DNA of 64,000 nucleotides from Rhizobium sp. 32-5/1 (GCF_029537235.1 NZ_CP120638.1:372001-436000), one strand, 5' to 3'; shown: positions 29,448 to 39,257, counted from the stretch's first letter. A program made the numbers and translations. The notes: generated from the letters alone by a model not told the origin.

Positions 29448-29900
29448 TTACGCGGAAGCGTAGATCGTGTCGGCGCGCTTCTCGAAGGCTTCCGAAAACA
29501 TACGGAAGGCTCGGTCGAACATCGAACCCATGAGGGCGCCGAGGATGCGGCTCTTGAACTCGTAGTCAATGAAGAAGTGGACAGAACAGCCGCCATCCGG
29601 CAACGGCTCGAACCGCCAGCGATTGTCGAGATATTTGAACGGCCCATCGATATACTTGACCTCGATCACGCGCTCGGCCTTGTTAAGGAGTACCTGTGTC
29701 GTGAAGGTCTCGCGGATCGCCTTGTAGCCGACGGTCATGTCGGCCAAAAGCAATTCCTTGCCGTCCCGCTCCTTGCGCGAACGAACCGTCAGCCCTTCGC
29801 AGAGCGGCAGGAATTCCGGGTATTTCTCGACGTCGGCGATCAGATCGAACATCTGGTCGGGCGAATGCTTCACGGGGCGTCGCGTTTCGAACTGAGGCAT
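29448..29900 (-). CDS. COQ10/RatA family START-domain protein
   Basis: A 150-residue single START/polyketide-cyclase-like domain. Family motifs are VEKYPEFLPLCEGLTV, DMTVGYKAIRETFTTQV, FKYLDNRWRFEPLPDGG and VHFFIDYEFKSRILGALMG. Mitochondrial Coq10 binds ubiquinone, and the E. coli homologue RatA was reported to bind 50S subunits; for alphaproteobacteria the quinone role fits better. In related genomes it normally follows lipA directly; here a higBA pair lies between. Start ATG 29900 is six bases past the higA stop. Confidence 0.88.
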   Translation of the reverse strand: MPQFETRRPVKHSPDQMFDLIADVEKYPEFLPLCEGLTVRSRKERDGKELLLADMTVGYKAIRETFTTQVLLNKAERVIEVKYIDGPFKYLDNRWRFEPLPDGGCSVHFFIDYEFKSRILGALMGSMFDRAFRMFSEAFEKRADTIYASA

Positions 29901-29906
29901 GCGATG

Positions 29907-30203
29907 TCACGCGGCCTGCACGGGGACGATGGCGTTCAAATCTCCGGCATTCTTTGCTGCAAGAGCAAGATCATAGGTTCGCTGCAGGTTGAGCCAGAAT
30001 TCGGGACTGTTTCCGAAATAGCGGGCAAGACGCAATGCTGTGTCAGCAGTGATGCCGTTTTCACCGCGCAGGATGCGCTCAAGGCGCGTTCGCGGCACAC
30101 CAATGCTTTCAGCGACCCGATAGGCCGTCAACGCATACTCCTTCAGAAACTCCTCCTTCAGAATTTCGCCGGGATGAATCGGGTTTTCCATGACGAATTG
30201 CAT
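29907..30203 (-). CDS. higA: HigA-family antitoxin, XRE helix-turn-helix
   Basis: A 98-residue antitoxin that binds HigB and represses the operon. The HigA signature NPIHPGEILKEEFL opens the protein and the HTH is AYRVAESIGVPRTRLERILRG with the following ITADTALRLARYFGNSPEFWLNLQ, a hallmark of the VapI/HigA family. ATG 30203 has AGGA seven bases upstream; an internal ATG at 30191 is an alternative. It begins nine bases after the higB stop in the toxin-first order characteristic of higBA. Confidence 0.92.
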   Translation of the reverse strand: MQFVMENPIHPGEILKEEFLKEYALTAYRVAESIGVPRTRLERILRGENGITADTALRLARYFGNSPEFWLNLQRTYDLALAAKNAGDLNAIVPVQAA

Positions 30204-30212
30204 GTGCGTTTC

Positions 30213-30494
30213 CTAGTGGTAGTCACAAATTTCAACCTCATGGGCATGGCCGTTGTCCCAGACGAAGCAGATACGCCATTGGTCGTTTATCCGTATCGAA
30301 TGCTGCCCTTGTCGGTTACCGCTTAACAGTTCCAACCGGTTACTGGGTGGAACCGTCACATCGGCGAGCTTGAAAGCAGCATCCAGAACCAGAAGCTTGC
30401 GTCGAGCACGCGGGACGATATCCGGCGGAAAACGACTCCGTCCATTCGACCGGAAAAGGATCTCTGTTTCCTTGTTGCGAAAGCCCTTGATCAT
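30213..30494 (-). CDS. higB: HigB-family toxin, RelE-like mRNA interferase
   Basis: A 93-residue RelE-fold toxin expected to cleave mRNA on ribosomes. It opens with IKGFRNKETEILF, has the middle LPPSNRLELLSGNRQGQHSIRINDQWRICF-type segment (residues about 52-77) and ends in HAHEVEICDYH, matching HigB/RelE-like proteins. The catalytic-type residues (Arg in INDQWRI and the C-terminal Tyr-His) are present, so it looks functional. The gene lies 36 bases after lipA and before higA. The pair is a compact insertion in the lipA-RatA interval. Confidence 0.9.
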   Translation of the reverse strand: MIKGFRNKETEILFRSNGRSRFPPDIVPRARRKLLVLDAAFKLADVTVPPSNRLELLSGNRQGQHSIRINDQWRICFVWDNGHAHEVEICDYH

Positions 30495-30530
30495 CCAGCA
30501 ACGGTATCTAAAACAGATACTAAAGCAACA

Positions 30531-31508
30531 CTACTCCGCAGCAATCATCAGCTTCTTTTCCCGCGCCGCACGAAGCCTTGCGAAATCGTCGCCGGCATGG
30601 TGCGACGAGCGGGTCAGCGGGCTGGAGGCTACCATCAGGAAGCCCTTTGTGTAGGCGACGGTCTCGTAGGACTTGAATTCCTCCGGCGTGACGAAGCTCA
30701 TCACCTGGTGGTGCTTACGGGTCGGCTGAAGATACTGGCCGATCGTCAGGAAATCGACATCGGCGGTTCTTAGGTCGTCCATCAGTTGCAGCACTTCGTT
30801 GCGCTCTTCGCCAAGCCCGACCATGATGCCCGACTTGGTGAACATCGTTGGATCAAGCTCCTTGACCCGCTGCAGAAGCCGGATCGAGTGGAAATAACGC
30901 GCGCCCGGCCGGACGGTGAGGTAATTACCCGGCACGGTTTCCATATTGTGGTTGAAGACATCAGGCTTGGCTGCGACCACACGCTCCAGCGCGCCGGGCT
31001 TCTTCAAGAAATCCGGCGTCAGGATTTCAATCGTCGTCATAGGCGACGCGGCACGAATGGCCCAGATCACTTTTTCAAAATGCTCGGCGCCGCCATCGGC
31101 CAGATCGTCGCGATCGACCGAGGTGATCACGACATGGGACAGGCCCATCTGCTTGACGGCTTTGGCGACGTTTTCCGGCTCGGCCAGATCGAGCGCGTTC
31201 GGCTTGCCGGTGGTGACGTTGCAGAAGGCGCAGGCGCGGGTACAGATCTCGCCCATGATCATGAAGGTGGCGTGCTTCTTGTCCCAGCATTCGCCGATAT
31301 TCGGGCAGCCTGCCTCCTCGCAGACCGTGACGAGCTTGTGCTCCTTCACGATCGACTTGGTCTCGGCATAGCCCTTGGATGTCGGCGCCTTGACACGGAT
31401 CCATTCCGGCTTGCGCAGCATCTCGGTGTCGGGCTTGTGGGCCTTTTCCGGATGCCGGATGCGCTTGGCGTCCGGGTCGAACGTGGTGCGGTCGAGAATG
31501 GTGACCAT
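30531..31508 (-). CDS. lipA: Lipoyl synthase
   Basis: A 325-residue radical SAM enzyme inserting two sulfurs into protein-bound octanoyl groups. The auxiliary cluster cysteines are in [12 protein letters not shown] and the SAM cluster in [10 protein letters not shown] (C-x3-C-x2-C). Other motifs are [30 protein letters not shown] and the end [10 protein letters not shown] carrying the conserved RSSY/H-type serine. I chose ATG 31508 since upstream residues are unlike the family. It lies downstream of lpd and the pdh genes, whose E2 and E1beta lipoyl domains are its substrates. Confidence 0.95.
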   Translation of the reverse strand: MVTILDRTTFDPDAKRIRHPEKAHKPDTEMLRKPEWIRVKAPTSKGYAETKSIVKEHKLVTVCEEAGCPNIGECWDKKHATFMIMGEICTRACAFCNVTTGKPNALDLAEPENVAKAVKQMGLSHVVITSVDRDDLADGGAEHFEKVIWAIRAASPMTTIEILTPDFLKKPGALERVVAAKPDVFNHNMETVPGNYLTVRPGARYFHSIRLLQRVKELDPTMFTKSGIMVGLGEERNEVLQLMDDLRTADVDFLTIGQYLQPTRKHHQVMSFVTPEEFKSYETVAYTKGFLMVASSPLTRSSHHAGDDFARLRAAREKKLMIAAE

Positions 31509-31591
31509 CGTGACTTCAACTTTCTTCGAGCAATCCGGGCCTTCAGGCAGGAAAACTGCCCGCCTTAAGATGGAGGCGAGCCATACAGCAA

Positions 31592-33036
31592 TCAAGCGTT
31601 CAGTGCACGCCCATAGGCGTCGAGCACGCTTTCCTTCAGCGTTTCCGAAATCGTCGGATGCGGGAAGATCGTGTGCATCAGGTCTTCTTCCGTGGTCTCA
31701 AGGTTCATCGCGACGACAAAGCCCTGGATGAGTTCTGTCACTTCGGCGCCGACCAGATGCGCGCCGAGCAATTCGCCCGTCTTCTTGTCGAAGATGGTCT
31801 TGACCATGCCCTGGTCTTCGCCGAGCGCAATCGCCTTGCCGTTGGCGACGAAGGGAAGCGACCGACGCGGATGTCACGGCCTTGTTCCTTCGCCTTGGCT
31901 TCCGTGAGGCCGACAGAGGCAACCTGCGGGTTGCAATAGGTGCAGCCCGGAATCTTCAACTTGTCCATCGGATGAACATTCGGCAGGCCGGCGATCTTTT
32001 CGACGCATATGACGGCTTCATGCTCGGCCTTGTGCGCCAGCATCGGCGGGCCGGCGACGTCGCCGATCGCATAGATGCCAGACACGTTGGTCTTGCCATA
32101 GCCGTCGATGACGATGCAGCCGCGATCGGTCTTGATGCCGAGCGCTTCCAGTCCGAGGTTTTCGATATTGCCCTGCACCCCAACAGCCGAAATCATCCGG
32201 TCTGCGGTGATTTTCTCGACCGAGCCGTCCTTCTTCTCGACATGGGCGGTCACCGAATTGGCGGATTTCTCGACCTTCGTCACCTTGGCTTCGAGGATGA
32301 TCTTCATGCCCTGCTTGTCGAACTGCTTCTTGGCGAAGGCGGAAATCTCGGCATCCTCGACCGGCATCACCGTCTTCATCACTTCGACGACGGTCACGTC
32401 GACGCCCATGGTGCGGTAGAACGAGGCAAACTCGATGCCGATCGCGCCCGAACCCATGACCAGCAGCGATTTCGGCATTTCGTCGGGCTTCATTGCCTCG
32501 AAATAGGTCCAGATCAGCTTGCCATCCGGCTCGATGCCCGGCAGTGCGCGCGGTCGTGCGCCGGTGGCGATAATGATGTGCTTGGCGGTATAGGTGCCCT
32601 CGCCCTTGGTGTTCTTCGGCAATGGTGCCTGCGGTTGAACGATTGCCTTGGTGGTCTTGGACACGACGATTTCGCCGGGCTTGGTCAGCTTTGCCTCGCC
32701 CCAGATGATATCGACCTTGTTTTTCTTCATCAGGAAGCCGACGCCGCCGTTCATGCGCTCAGCAATGCCACGGGAGCGGGCAACGATGGCCTTGAGGTCC
32801 GGCGTGATCTTGCCTTCGAGCGTCAGTCCGTAATTCTTGGCGTGTTCGGCCAGGTGCAGCACTTCGGCCGAACGCAACAGCGCCTTGGTCGGGATGCAGC
32901 CCCAGTTGGAGCAGATGCCGGCTAGATGCTCGCGCTCGACGATGGCCGTCTTCAGGCCAAGCTGGGCAGCCCGGATGGCGGCGATATAACCGCCGGGACC
33001 CGAACCGATAACGATGACGTCGTAAGTCTCAGCCAT
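31592..33036 (-). CDS. lpd: Dihydrolipoyl dehydrogenase (E3), one frameshift
   Basis: FAD disulfide reductase of the pyruvate dehydrogenase complex. N-terminal FAD motif [19 protein letters not shown]; redox pair in [18 protein letters not shown] motif [18 protein letters not shown]-binding [20 protein letters not shown]; and the dimerisation end with [11 protein letters not shown] containing the His of the His-Glu pair. The frame is broken at the G run 31853-31855; one added base gives about 481 residues, the family norm. As this enzyme is normally indispensable, a sequencing error is likely. It overlaps the GNAT gene by eight bases. Confidence 0.93.
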
Positions 33037-33637
33037 TTTGTTTCCTGCCTCTTCCTTCAGGCGCGTTCCGGGTCAACAGAACCCAGTCATGCCTTTTGCT
33101 ATTCTCAAAGAGCGGCACGGCGGCAAGCCTTGCCCGCTCGACAAATCCGTGGGCGCCGTAAAGTCGAAGCGCCGTATCATTGTGGCTTTCGGTAATCAGG
33201 CTGACTTGCCTGCCGTTTGCCTTGTCGATCTCATGGGCGAGCAAAACCCGCCCGATACCCTTGCCGCGATGGTGCCGGTAGACACCGAGACTGTCGATGA
33301 ACCGGCTGCCGATCACCTGCACCTGCAGAACCAGGAGCGGCGCGAGGACGGGATGTGGTGCAGCGATCCCGCGCACGCTTTCATCCAGGTCGTAGCCGAT
33401 CGAGACACCGGCGATTTCGCCGCCATAGTCCGCGATCGTTGCATCCTGCCACGCCCCCGGCGCGCCGTCCTGCCGCATCATCGTCCGGCCGCGTTCCAGA
33501 GCCGTATCGCTGATGCCCGCCTTGACCGCACCGGACCAGAGCCAGCCAGCAAAACCGTGGGAGGCGATATCGACGAGGATGGCAAGCTCGCCTGCGTCGC
33601 GCTTTTCCGCCGGACGCAGGAGGATCTCACCCGTCAC
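33029..33637 (-). CDS. GNAT-family N-acetyltransferase
   Basis: A 202-residue acetyltransferase. The acetyl-CoA site is seen as DSLGVYRHHRGKGIGRVLLAHE (R/Q-x-x-G-x-G/A type; about residues 115-136), followed by SLITESHNDTALRLYGAHGFVERAR, the usual beta5-alpha4 pair. The substrate is unknown. It sits between a SGNH hydrolase gene (one base away) and lpd (eight-base overlap), so it is co-transcribed with the pyruvate dehydrogenase genes, an arrangement I recall from other rhizobia. Confidence 0.88.
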   Translation of the reverse strand: MTGEILLRPAEKRDAGELAILVDIASHGFAGWLWSGAVKAGISDTALERGRTMMRQDGAPGAWQDATIADYGGEIAGVSIGYDLDESVRGIAAPHPVLAPLLVLQVQVIGSRFIDSLGVYRHHRGKGIGRVLLAHEIDKANGRQVSLITESHNDTALRLYGAHGFVERARLAAVPLFENSKRHDWVLLTRNAPEGRGRKQNG

Positions 33638-33638
33638 C

Positions 33639-34280
33639 TCAAAGCCCCAGCATCATCCGCACCATCGGCTCCAGACCACGCCCGACAGCGCGCGTATTTT
33701 CCGCATCGAGATGCACCCCATCGAGCGGCGTGGTTTTCGCAACCGAGCCCGCATCGAAAAATCCGCAGCCCTTCTCGTCCGCCAGATCGGCATAGAGCGA
33801 GGCCAGCATGGACGACTGTTCGACGCCGCCCGCAAACATCGATGCGAAGGCCGCATTCGCCGTTTCGCACAGAACCGGCGGCGAAACGACCAGGATTTCC
33901 GGCTGTTCGCCGGTGTCGAATGACCAGGCATGATGGCGCACCAGTTCGATCAGTCGCTCCATGCCCTGCACGGCGCCGAAGGCCGTGCCGCAGATCACCG
34001 GCTTCATGTCGTTGGCGCCGAGCATGATGATCACCAGATCGATCGGATCATGGCTGTGCAGAATCGTCGGCAGGATGCGCGCGCCGTTGCGGTCGCAATC
34101 GGCCAGGTGATCATCATAGGCGGTCGTGCGCCCGTTCAGCCCTTCCGCAATCACATTCACGCTGTCGCCCAGAGCCGCCTGCAGCACGCTCGGCCAGCGA
34201 TCTGCGAAGTCATGCCGCCCGAGGATCTCGGCGCTATACCCCCAGGTCAGGCTGTCGCCGTAGCAGAGGACTGTTTTCAT
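33639..34280 (-). CDS. SGNH/GDSL-family hydrolase (arylesterase-like)
   Basis: A 213-residue cytoplasmic esterase of the SGNH fold. Block I is CYGDSLTWGY (nucleophile Ser about 10), block II glycine in EGLNGRTTAYD, block III GANDMK, and block V DGVHLDAEN with Asp and His. There is no signal peptide. It resembles the rhizobial arylesterases described from Sinorhizobium and Agrobacterium, which act on short acyl or aryl esters. It lies in the pdhC-lpd interval, four bases after the preceding hypothetical gene. Confidence 0.9.
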   Translation of the reverse strand: MKTVLCYGDSLTWGYSAEILGRHDFADRWPSVLQAALGDSVNVIAEGLNGRTTAYDDHLADCDRNGARILPTILHSHDPIDLVIIMLGANDMKPVICGTAFGAVQGMERLIELVRHHAWSFDTGEQPEILVVSPPVLCETANAAFASMFAGGVEQSSMLASLYADLADEKGCGFFDAGSVAKTTPLDGVHLDAENTRAVGRGLEPMVRMMLGL

Positions 34281-34284
34281 GGTC

Positions 34285-34800
34285 TCAATTCCGTCCCAGC
34301 AACTGGTCTACCTCGGCTAGGTCGTTGACAACCTGCGGTAGCGGCGCCTGCATGCGCGTCACCCCGGTGAGATCGTATGGGTCGCCATCCCGCGCATCAC
34401 GGATTCCAGCCTCGATAACGTCAAGGCCGTCACACATTCTCAGATCCTGCGCGATACCGATATCGGAGCCTTTGAACAGCAAGCAGAATGCCCCCTTGTC
34501 ATCGTTCCCGTTGCTTGCGGTCCATGCGACAGGCACCACCTTGTCGCCCAAGGCCGCCGACCAGACGACACCTGTGCCGTCGGCACGAAGATATTCGAGC
34601 TGGGGGATGCGATCCGTGTCATTGCGGAACAAAAGCGTCTTGCCCGTCATCTGCTCGATGCGCTGGGTGACCTGTTCGTTCAGAACCTCCGCCTGCGCCG
34701 AGGCAGCGAAGATCATCGGCAGGACGGAAACGACACCTGCAGCAACGAAGCGCTGCAAGGTCAGTCTCAATTCCGTTGCGTTCCAAACCGTAACAGCCAT
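34285..34800 (-). CDS. Secreted hypothetical protein in the pdh region
   Basis: A 171-residue protein with an extended N-terminus and a hydrophobic stretch ending SAQAEVL (cleavage about residue 37), consistent with a signal peptide; the real start may be a later codon. The mature part contains RIEQMTGKTLLFRND and DKGAFCLLFKGSDIG, with cysteines CLL and MCDG that could form a disulfide. No family is recognised. It precedes the SGNH hydrolase gene in the same direction and follows pdhC by 83 bases. Confidence 0.65.
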   Translation of the reverse strand: MAVTVWNATELRLTLQRFVAAGVVSVLPMIFAASAQAEVLNEQVTQRIEQMTGKTLLFRNDTDRIPQLEYLRADGTGVVWSAALGDKVVPVAWTASNGNDDKGAFCLLFKGSDIGIAQDLRMCDGLDVIEAGIRDARDGDPYDLTGVTRMQAPLPQVVNDLAEVDQLLGRN

Positions 34801-34853
34801 CGCAGCGCCCTCACCTTTCCGCGTTCAATCCACCCCGTCCGCTGTGCGGACAT

Positions 34854-34873
34854 CCTCCTCCCGAAGGAGGAGG
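34854..34873 (-). terminator. Hairpin downstream of pdhC with UUCG-type loop
   Basis: CCTCCTCC (34854-34861) pairs with GGAGGAGG (34866-34873) around CGAA, read on the minus strand as a TTCG tetraloop. It begins eleven bases after the pdhC stop. No T run follows, so partial termination or 3'-end protection of the pdh transcript fits better than complete termination. Confidence 0.5.
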
Positions 34874-34883
34874 AAAAGTGCGG

Positions 34884-36215
34884 TCAGACCAACATGCCCA
34901 TCGGGTTTTCGATGTAGCGCTTGAAGGCGCCGAGCAGTTCGGCCCCAAGCGCACCATCGACAGCGCGGTGGTCTGTCGAGAGCGTCACGGTCATGACGTT
35001 GGCGACAACCATCTGGCCCTTCTTGACGACGACCCGTTCCTCGCCCGCGCCGATCGCAAGGATCGTTGCATGCGGCGGATTGACCACCGCGGCGAAGTTC
35101 TTGACGCCCATCATGCCCATGTTGGACACGGCGGTCGTGCCGCCCTGATATTCCTCGGGCTTCAGTTTGCGGCCCTTGGCGCGGGCGCCGAGGTCCTTCA
35201 TCTCGTTGGAGATGGTCGACAGGCTCTTGGTCTCGGCCGAGCGGATGATCGGTGTGATCAGGCCGCCCGGGATCGACACGGCCACGCCGACATCGGCATG
35301 CTTGTGCTTGACCATGTTGGTGTCCGTCCAGGACACGTTGGCATCCGGAACGTCGCGCAGGGCCAAGGCGAGCGCCTTGATGACCATGTCGTTGACCGAG
35401 ATTTTGAAGACCGGCTTGCCGTCCTTCTCCGGTGCAGACGCGTTGATCTGGGCACGCAGGGCCAGAAGCGCATCCAGTTCGCAATCGACCGAGACGTAAA
35501 AATGCGGAATGGTCTGCTTGCTTTCCTGCAGGCGCTTGGCGATCGTCTTGCGCATGCCGTCATGCGGCACGAGATCGTAGGAGCCCTCGGCGAAGTTCTT
35601 GAGAACCGCTTCCTCGGATGCACCCTTCGGCAGGGCCGGAGCCGGCGCTGCAGCTGTGGTCGAAGCAGCGGCCGCTGCCGGAGCAGTCTTGGCGCCACCA
35701 CCGGCAACAGCCGTTTCGACGTCCTTCTTCACAACGCGGCCATGCGGGCCGGTGCCGGAAACAGCGGCAATATCGATGCCGGCTTCCTTGGCCAGACGCC
35801 GTGCCAGCGGCGAGGAGAAGGTGCGGGCGCCGGTCGATGCCGATGCGGCAGCCGGTGCTGGAGCAGCAGCAGGCGCTGCCTCCGCCTTTGCCGGAGCAGC
35901 TTCGGTCTTTGCAGCCTCAGCCTTCGCGGCTGGAGCAGCCCCGCCGCCGGAGGCGGCAGCCGATACGTCTTCGCCCTCGGCAGCAAGGATTGCGATGACA
36001 GCATTGACCTTGACGCCTTCGGTGCCGGCCGGAACGACGAGCTTGGCAACGGTGCCCTCGTCAACCGATTCGACTTCCATCGTCGCCTTGTCGGTCTCGA
36101 TCTCGCAGAGAACGTCGCCGGAGGAGACCTTGTCGCCCTCCTTGACCAGCCATTTGGAAAGGTTGCCCTCTTCCATGGTCGGCGAAAGGGCGGGCATTGT
36201 GATGTTGATAGGCAT
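34884..36215 (-). CDS. pdhC: Pyruvate dehydrogenase E2, dihydrolipoamide acetyltransferase
   Basis: A 443-residue core component of the complex. A lipoyl domain (1-80) has the modified lysine in [12 protein letters not shown]. An Ala/Pro/Glu-rich flexible linker (about 85-130) follows, then the E1/E3-binding domain (SPLARRLAKEAGIDIAAV, GPHGRVVKKDVE), a second Ala-rich linker, and the catalytic domain ending with DHRAVDGALGAELLGAFK (His and Asp of the HxxxD motif). One lipoyl domain on E2 plus one on E1beta is the alphaproteobacterial pattern. The gene is 15 bases after pdhB. Confidence 0.96.
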   Translation of the reverse strand: MPINITMPALSPTMEEGNLSKWLVKEGDKVSSGDVLCEIETDKATMEVESVDEGTVAKLVVPAGTEGVKVNAVIAILAAEGEDVSAAASGGGAAPAAKAEAAKTEAAPAKAEAAPAAAPAPAAASASTGARTFSSPLARRLAKEAGIDIAAVSGTGPHGRVVKKDVETAVAGGGAKTAPAAAAASTTAAAPAPALPKGASEEAVLKNFAEGSYDLVPHDGMRKTIAKRLQESKQTIPHFYVSVDCELDALLALRAQINASAPEKDGKPVFKISVNDMVIKALALALRDVPDANVSWTDTNMVKHKHADVGVAVSIPGGLITPIIRSAETKSLSTISNEMKDLGARAKGRKLKPEEYQGGTTAVSNMGMMGVKNFAAVVNPPHATILAIGAGEERVVVKKGQMVVANVMTVTLSTDHRAVDGALGAELLGAFKRYIENPMGMLV

Positions 36216-36230
36216 CTCTTCAACCCTCCC

Positions 36231-37652
36231 TTATTTGTAGCAGACGGTCTTCACCGCCTGGACGACGTCGCCGACATTCGGCAGGGCCAGCTTTTCAAGG
36301 TTGGCGGCGTAAGGCATGGGAACGTCCTTGCCGGCGATCGTCAGGATCGGCGCATCGAGATAATCGAAGGCCTGCTGCATGACGCGGGCGGCAATTTCGG
36401 TGCCGACGGATGACTGCGGATAGCCTTCCTCGACGGTCACCAGACGACCGGTCTTCTTCACCGATTCCAGCACTGTCGGCAGGTCCATCGGGCGGATGGT
36501 GCGCAGATCGATGATCTCGACGTCGATGCCTTCCTTTTCAAGCAGGGCCGCCGCCTTGACTGCATAGGTCATGCCGATGCCGAAGGAGACGATCGTCGCG
36601 TCCTTTCCGACCCGGTGAACACGCGCCTTGCCGATCGGCAGGACAAAATCGTCCATCTTCGGCACATCGAAGGACTGCCCGTAGAGGATTTCGTTTTCAA
36701 GGAAGATCACCGGGTTCGGATCGCGGATCGCCGCCTTCAAAAGACCCTTCGCGTCGGCTGCCGTGTAGGGCATGACGACCTTGAGGCCCGGAATGTGGCT
36801 GTACCAGGCGGCGTAGCACTGGGAGTGCTGGGCGCCGACACGGGCAGCAGCGCCCGACGGTCCGCGGAAGACGATCGGCGCGCCCATCTGGCCACCCGAC
36901 ATATAGAGCGTCTTGGCAGCCGAGTTGATGATGTGGTCGATTGCCTGCATGGCGAAGTTGAAGGTCATGAACTCTACGATGGGCCTGAGGCCCGTCATTG
37001 CCGCACCGACGCCGACGCCGGCAAAGCCGTGCTCGGTGATCGGCGTATCGACGACGCGGCGGGGACCGAATTCCTGCAAGAGCCCTTGGGTGATCTTGTA
37101 GGCGCCCTGATATTCGGCGACTTCCTCGCCCATGACGAAGACGTCTTCCGAGCGGCGCATTTCCTCGGCCATCGCATCGCGAAGCGCTTCGCGTACGGTG
37201 GTCGAGACCATTTCAGTACCGGCCGGAATATCCGGATCGGACGGGATGTCGGCCCTTGGCGCGGCGGGCACCTTGCTGTCGGCCTTGGCGGTCGGCTCAT
37301 CGCTCGATTCGCGTGCCTTGCCGCCAGCATCGCCGGATGCGGCGGCCGGGGTTTCGGCATCGGCCTTGGGCGCTGCTGCCTTCGGTTCAGCCGCAGCATC
37401 GGCACTTTCGCCGTCCTGCAGCAGAATGGCGATCGCGGAGTTGACCTTGACGCCCTCGGTGCCGGCAGCGATCAGCAGCTTGCCGATCACACCTTCATCG
37501 ACGGCTTCCACTTCCATGGTCGCCTTGTCGGTTTCGATCTCGGCGATCACATCGCCGGAGACGACCTTGTCGCCCTCGTTTTTCAGCCATTTGCTCAGCG
37601 TGCCTTCTTCCATCGTCGGCGACAGAGCGGGCATCAGAATTTCGATCGGCAT
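36231..37652 (-). CDS. pdhB: Pyruvate dehydrogenase E1 beta with N-terminal lipoyl domain
   Basis: A 473-residue subunit binding thiamine diphosphate with E1alpha. Residues 1-80 are a lipoyl domain (lysine in [12 protein letters not shown]), absent from E1beta of most other groups but normal in rhizobia. An Ala/Glu-rich linker follows, then the transketolase pyrimidine domain ([47 protein letters not shown]) and the C-terminal domain ([19 protein letters not shown]). It is 21 bases after pdhA. Confidence 0.96.
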   Translation of the reverse strand: MPIEILMPALSPTMEEGTLSKWLKNEGDKVVSGDVIAEIETDKATMEVEAVDEGVIGKLLIAAGTEGVKVNSAIAILLQDGESADAAAEPKAAAPKADAETPAAASGDAGGKARESSDEPTAKADSKVPAAPRADIPSDPDIPAGTEMVSTTVREALRDAMAEEMRRSEDVFVMGEEVAEYQGAYKITQGLLQEFGPRRVVDTPITEHGFAGVGVGAAMTGLRPIVEFMTFNFAMQAIDHIINSAAKTLYMSGGQMGAPIVFRGPSGAAARVGAQHSQCYAAWYSHIPGLKVVMPYTAADAKGLLKAAIRDPNPVIFLENEILYGQSFDVPKMDDFVLPIGKARVHRVGKDATIVSFGIGMTYAVKAAALLEKEGIDVEIIDLRTIRPMDLPTVLESVKKTGRLVTVEEGYPQSSVGTEIAARVMQQAFDYLDAPILTIAGKDVPMPYAANLEKLALPNVGDVVQAVKTVCYK

Positions 37653-37673
37653 GATGTTTTCCTCGTCCCGGAC

Positions 37674-38720
37674 TTAAAGCAGAATGTCGGTATAGAGCTC
37701 GGATACATCCGGCTCCGGATCGGACTGGGCAAAATCGGCACTGTCGGCGACGATGTCGCGGACGTCCTTGTCGATTGCCTTCAGTTCGTCCTCGCTCGCC
37801 CATCCGTTTTCGAGGATGCGCGCCTTTACCTGTTCGATCGGGTCGTGTTCCGACCGCATCTTCTGCACTTCATCCTTGGAGCGATACTTCGCCGGGTCGG
37901 ACATGGAGTGGCCGCGATAGCGATAGGTCTGCATTTCAAGAATCATCGGGCCATTGCCGGCACGGCAATGCGCCACGGCTTCGTCGCCGGCCGCCTTGAC
38001 GGCGCGCACATCCATGCCGTCGACCTGAAAGCCTGGAATGCCAAGCGCGACGCCGCGCTGCGAGAAATCGTGACCGGCAGACGCGCGCGACACAGAGGTG
38101 CCCATGGCGTAGCGGTTGTTCTCGACGATGTAGATCACCGGCAGCTTCCAGAGTGCCGCCATGTTGAAGCTCTCGTAGACCTGGCCCTGGTTGGCCGCGC
38201 CGTCGCCGAAATAGGCGAGCGAAACATTGTCATTGCCGCGGTAGCGATTGGCGAAGGCAAGACCTGTTCCGAGCGAAACCTGCGCACCGACGATGCCGTG
38301 GCCGCCGTAGAAATTCTTTTCCTTGGAGAACATGTGCATCGAGCCGCCCTTGCCGCGGGAAAGCCCGCTGCGGCGACCGGTCAGCTCGGCCATGACGCCG
38401 CGTGCACTCATACCGCAGGCGAGCATGTGACCATGGTCGCGATAGGCGGTAATGACCTGATCGCCTTCCTTCAGCGCCATCTGCATGCCGACGACGACAG
38501 CTTCCTGACCGATATAGAGGTGACAGAAACCGCCGATGAAGCCCATGCCGTAAAGCTGGCCGGCCTTTTCCTCGAAGCGGCGGATGAGGAGCATCTCCCG
38601 ATAGGCCTTCAGGTCGGCATCGCGATCGAAATCGGCGACGGTGCCGTTGACGAAGTCCTTCTTCGCGGGCTTTGCCGCTGTCTTGCGGCTTGAAACGGAC
38701 GCGGATTTTCGCGGAGCCAT
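37674..38720 (-). CDS. pdhA: Pyruvate dehydrogenase E1 alpha
   Basis: A 348-residue subunit decarboxylating pyruvate. Motifs: MLLIRRFEEKAGQLYGMG, ITAYRDHGHMLACG, SRGKGGSMHMFS, and the thiamine diphosphate motif GDGAANQGQVYESFNMAALW ending in NN (about residues 173-200); the phosphorylation-loop-like RYRGHSMSDP is also present. It heads the pdhABC operon. Upstream, an A+T-rich 148-base gap holds GCTAT (38782-38786) and ATAGC (38793-38797), a weak candidate operator. Confidence 0.96.
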   Translation of the reverse strand: MAPRKSASVSSRKTAAKPAKKDFVNGTVADFDRDADLKAYREMLLIRRFEEKAGQLYGMGFIGGFCHLYIGQEAVVVGMQMALKEGDQVITAYRDHGHMLACGMSARGVMAELTGRRSGLSRGKGGSMHMFSKEKNFYGGHGIVGAQVSLGTGLAFANRYRGNDNVSLAYFGDGAANQGQVYESFNMAALWKLPVIYIVENNRYAMGTSVSRASAGHDFSQRGVALGIPGFQVDGMDVRAVKAAGDEAVAHCRAGNGPMILEMQTYRYRGHSMSDPAKYRSKDEVQKMRSEHDPIEQVKARILENGWASEDELKAIDKDVRDIVADSADFAQSDPEPDVSELYTDILL

Positions 38721-38868
38721 TCATTCCTCCCTATGGTTTGCTTTTGCAGGTACCATAGGCAAAGAATGCCGTGACAGCAATGCTATATTTGCATAGCTAA
38801 TATTCTTGTTAAGCCATTGAAATAATGAATATATATTAGATTAACGTGTTTTCGGTTAATCCGAAAAA

Positions 38869-39177
38869 TCAATGAAAGATCACGATTTCGTCGGCTCGGG
38901 ACATATTCAGCGAAAAACGTGCTTTTTCGTCCAGGATGTCGCGCTCCAGCGAACCGTCGCTCATCAGCGCGACCTCCCGCTCGAGCGTCTCGCGCTGGGC
39001 GACCAGTTCGGACAGGCGCGCCTGCCGCTCGGTGCGTTGACGATCGAACATCTCGGTTGCCCGCAGCCCGAAATCGCCGTGGATGGAATGATAGCCGAAA
39101 TAGGAAAGAAACGCGACCGTGATGAGCGGCATGACAAACCGCCCCAGCTTCCGTTTCTTATGATGTTTGGTCCACAT
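38869..39177 (-). CDS. FtsB/DivIC-like septum formation initiator
   Basis: A 102-residue bitopic membrane protein. A basic cytoplasmic tail (WTKHHKKRKLGR) precedes one helix (about 14-33), then a coiled coil (RQRTERQARLSELVAQRETLEREVALM region, about 45-72) and a closing segment ILDEKARFSLNMSRADEIVIF, the usual end of FtsB proteins. It would act with FtsL and FtsQ at the division site. Position between eno and pdhA is standard for rhizobia. Confidence 0.9.
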   Translation of the reverse strand: MWTKHHKKRKLGRFVMPLITVAFLSYFGYHSIHGDFGLRATEMFDRQRTERQARLSELVAQRETLEREVALMSDGSLERDILDEKARFSLNMSRADEIVIFH

Positions 39178-39257
39178 CGCTCATGCCCTGATACGCAATA
39201 CAGGACTGAAGCTAGCAGCCATTGATTAACCGAGCGTTGACCATAAGGCCACGAACG

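Noticed and set aside
31592-33036. lpd, eno, kdsA and ntrC as true pseudogenes or as programmed frameshifts
   Set aside because: The breaks are single-base changes at homopolymers with no slippery heptamer plus structure, and they affect unrelated essential genes. Sequencing error explains all of them more simply.
36615-38693. 692-codon open frame on the plus strand opposite pdhA and pdhB
   Set aside because: Antiphase shadow of clear pyruvate dehydrogenase genes.
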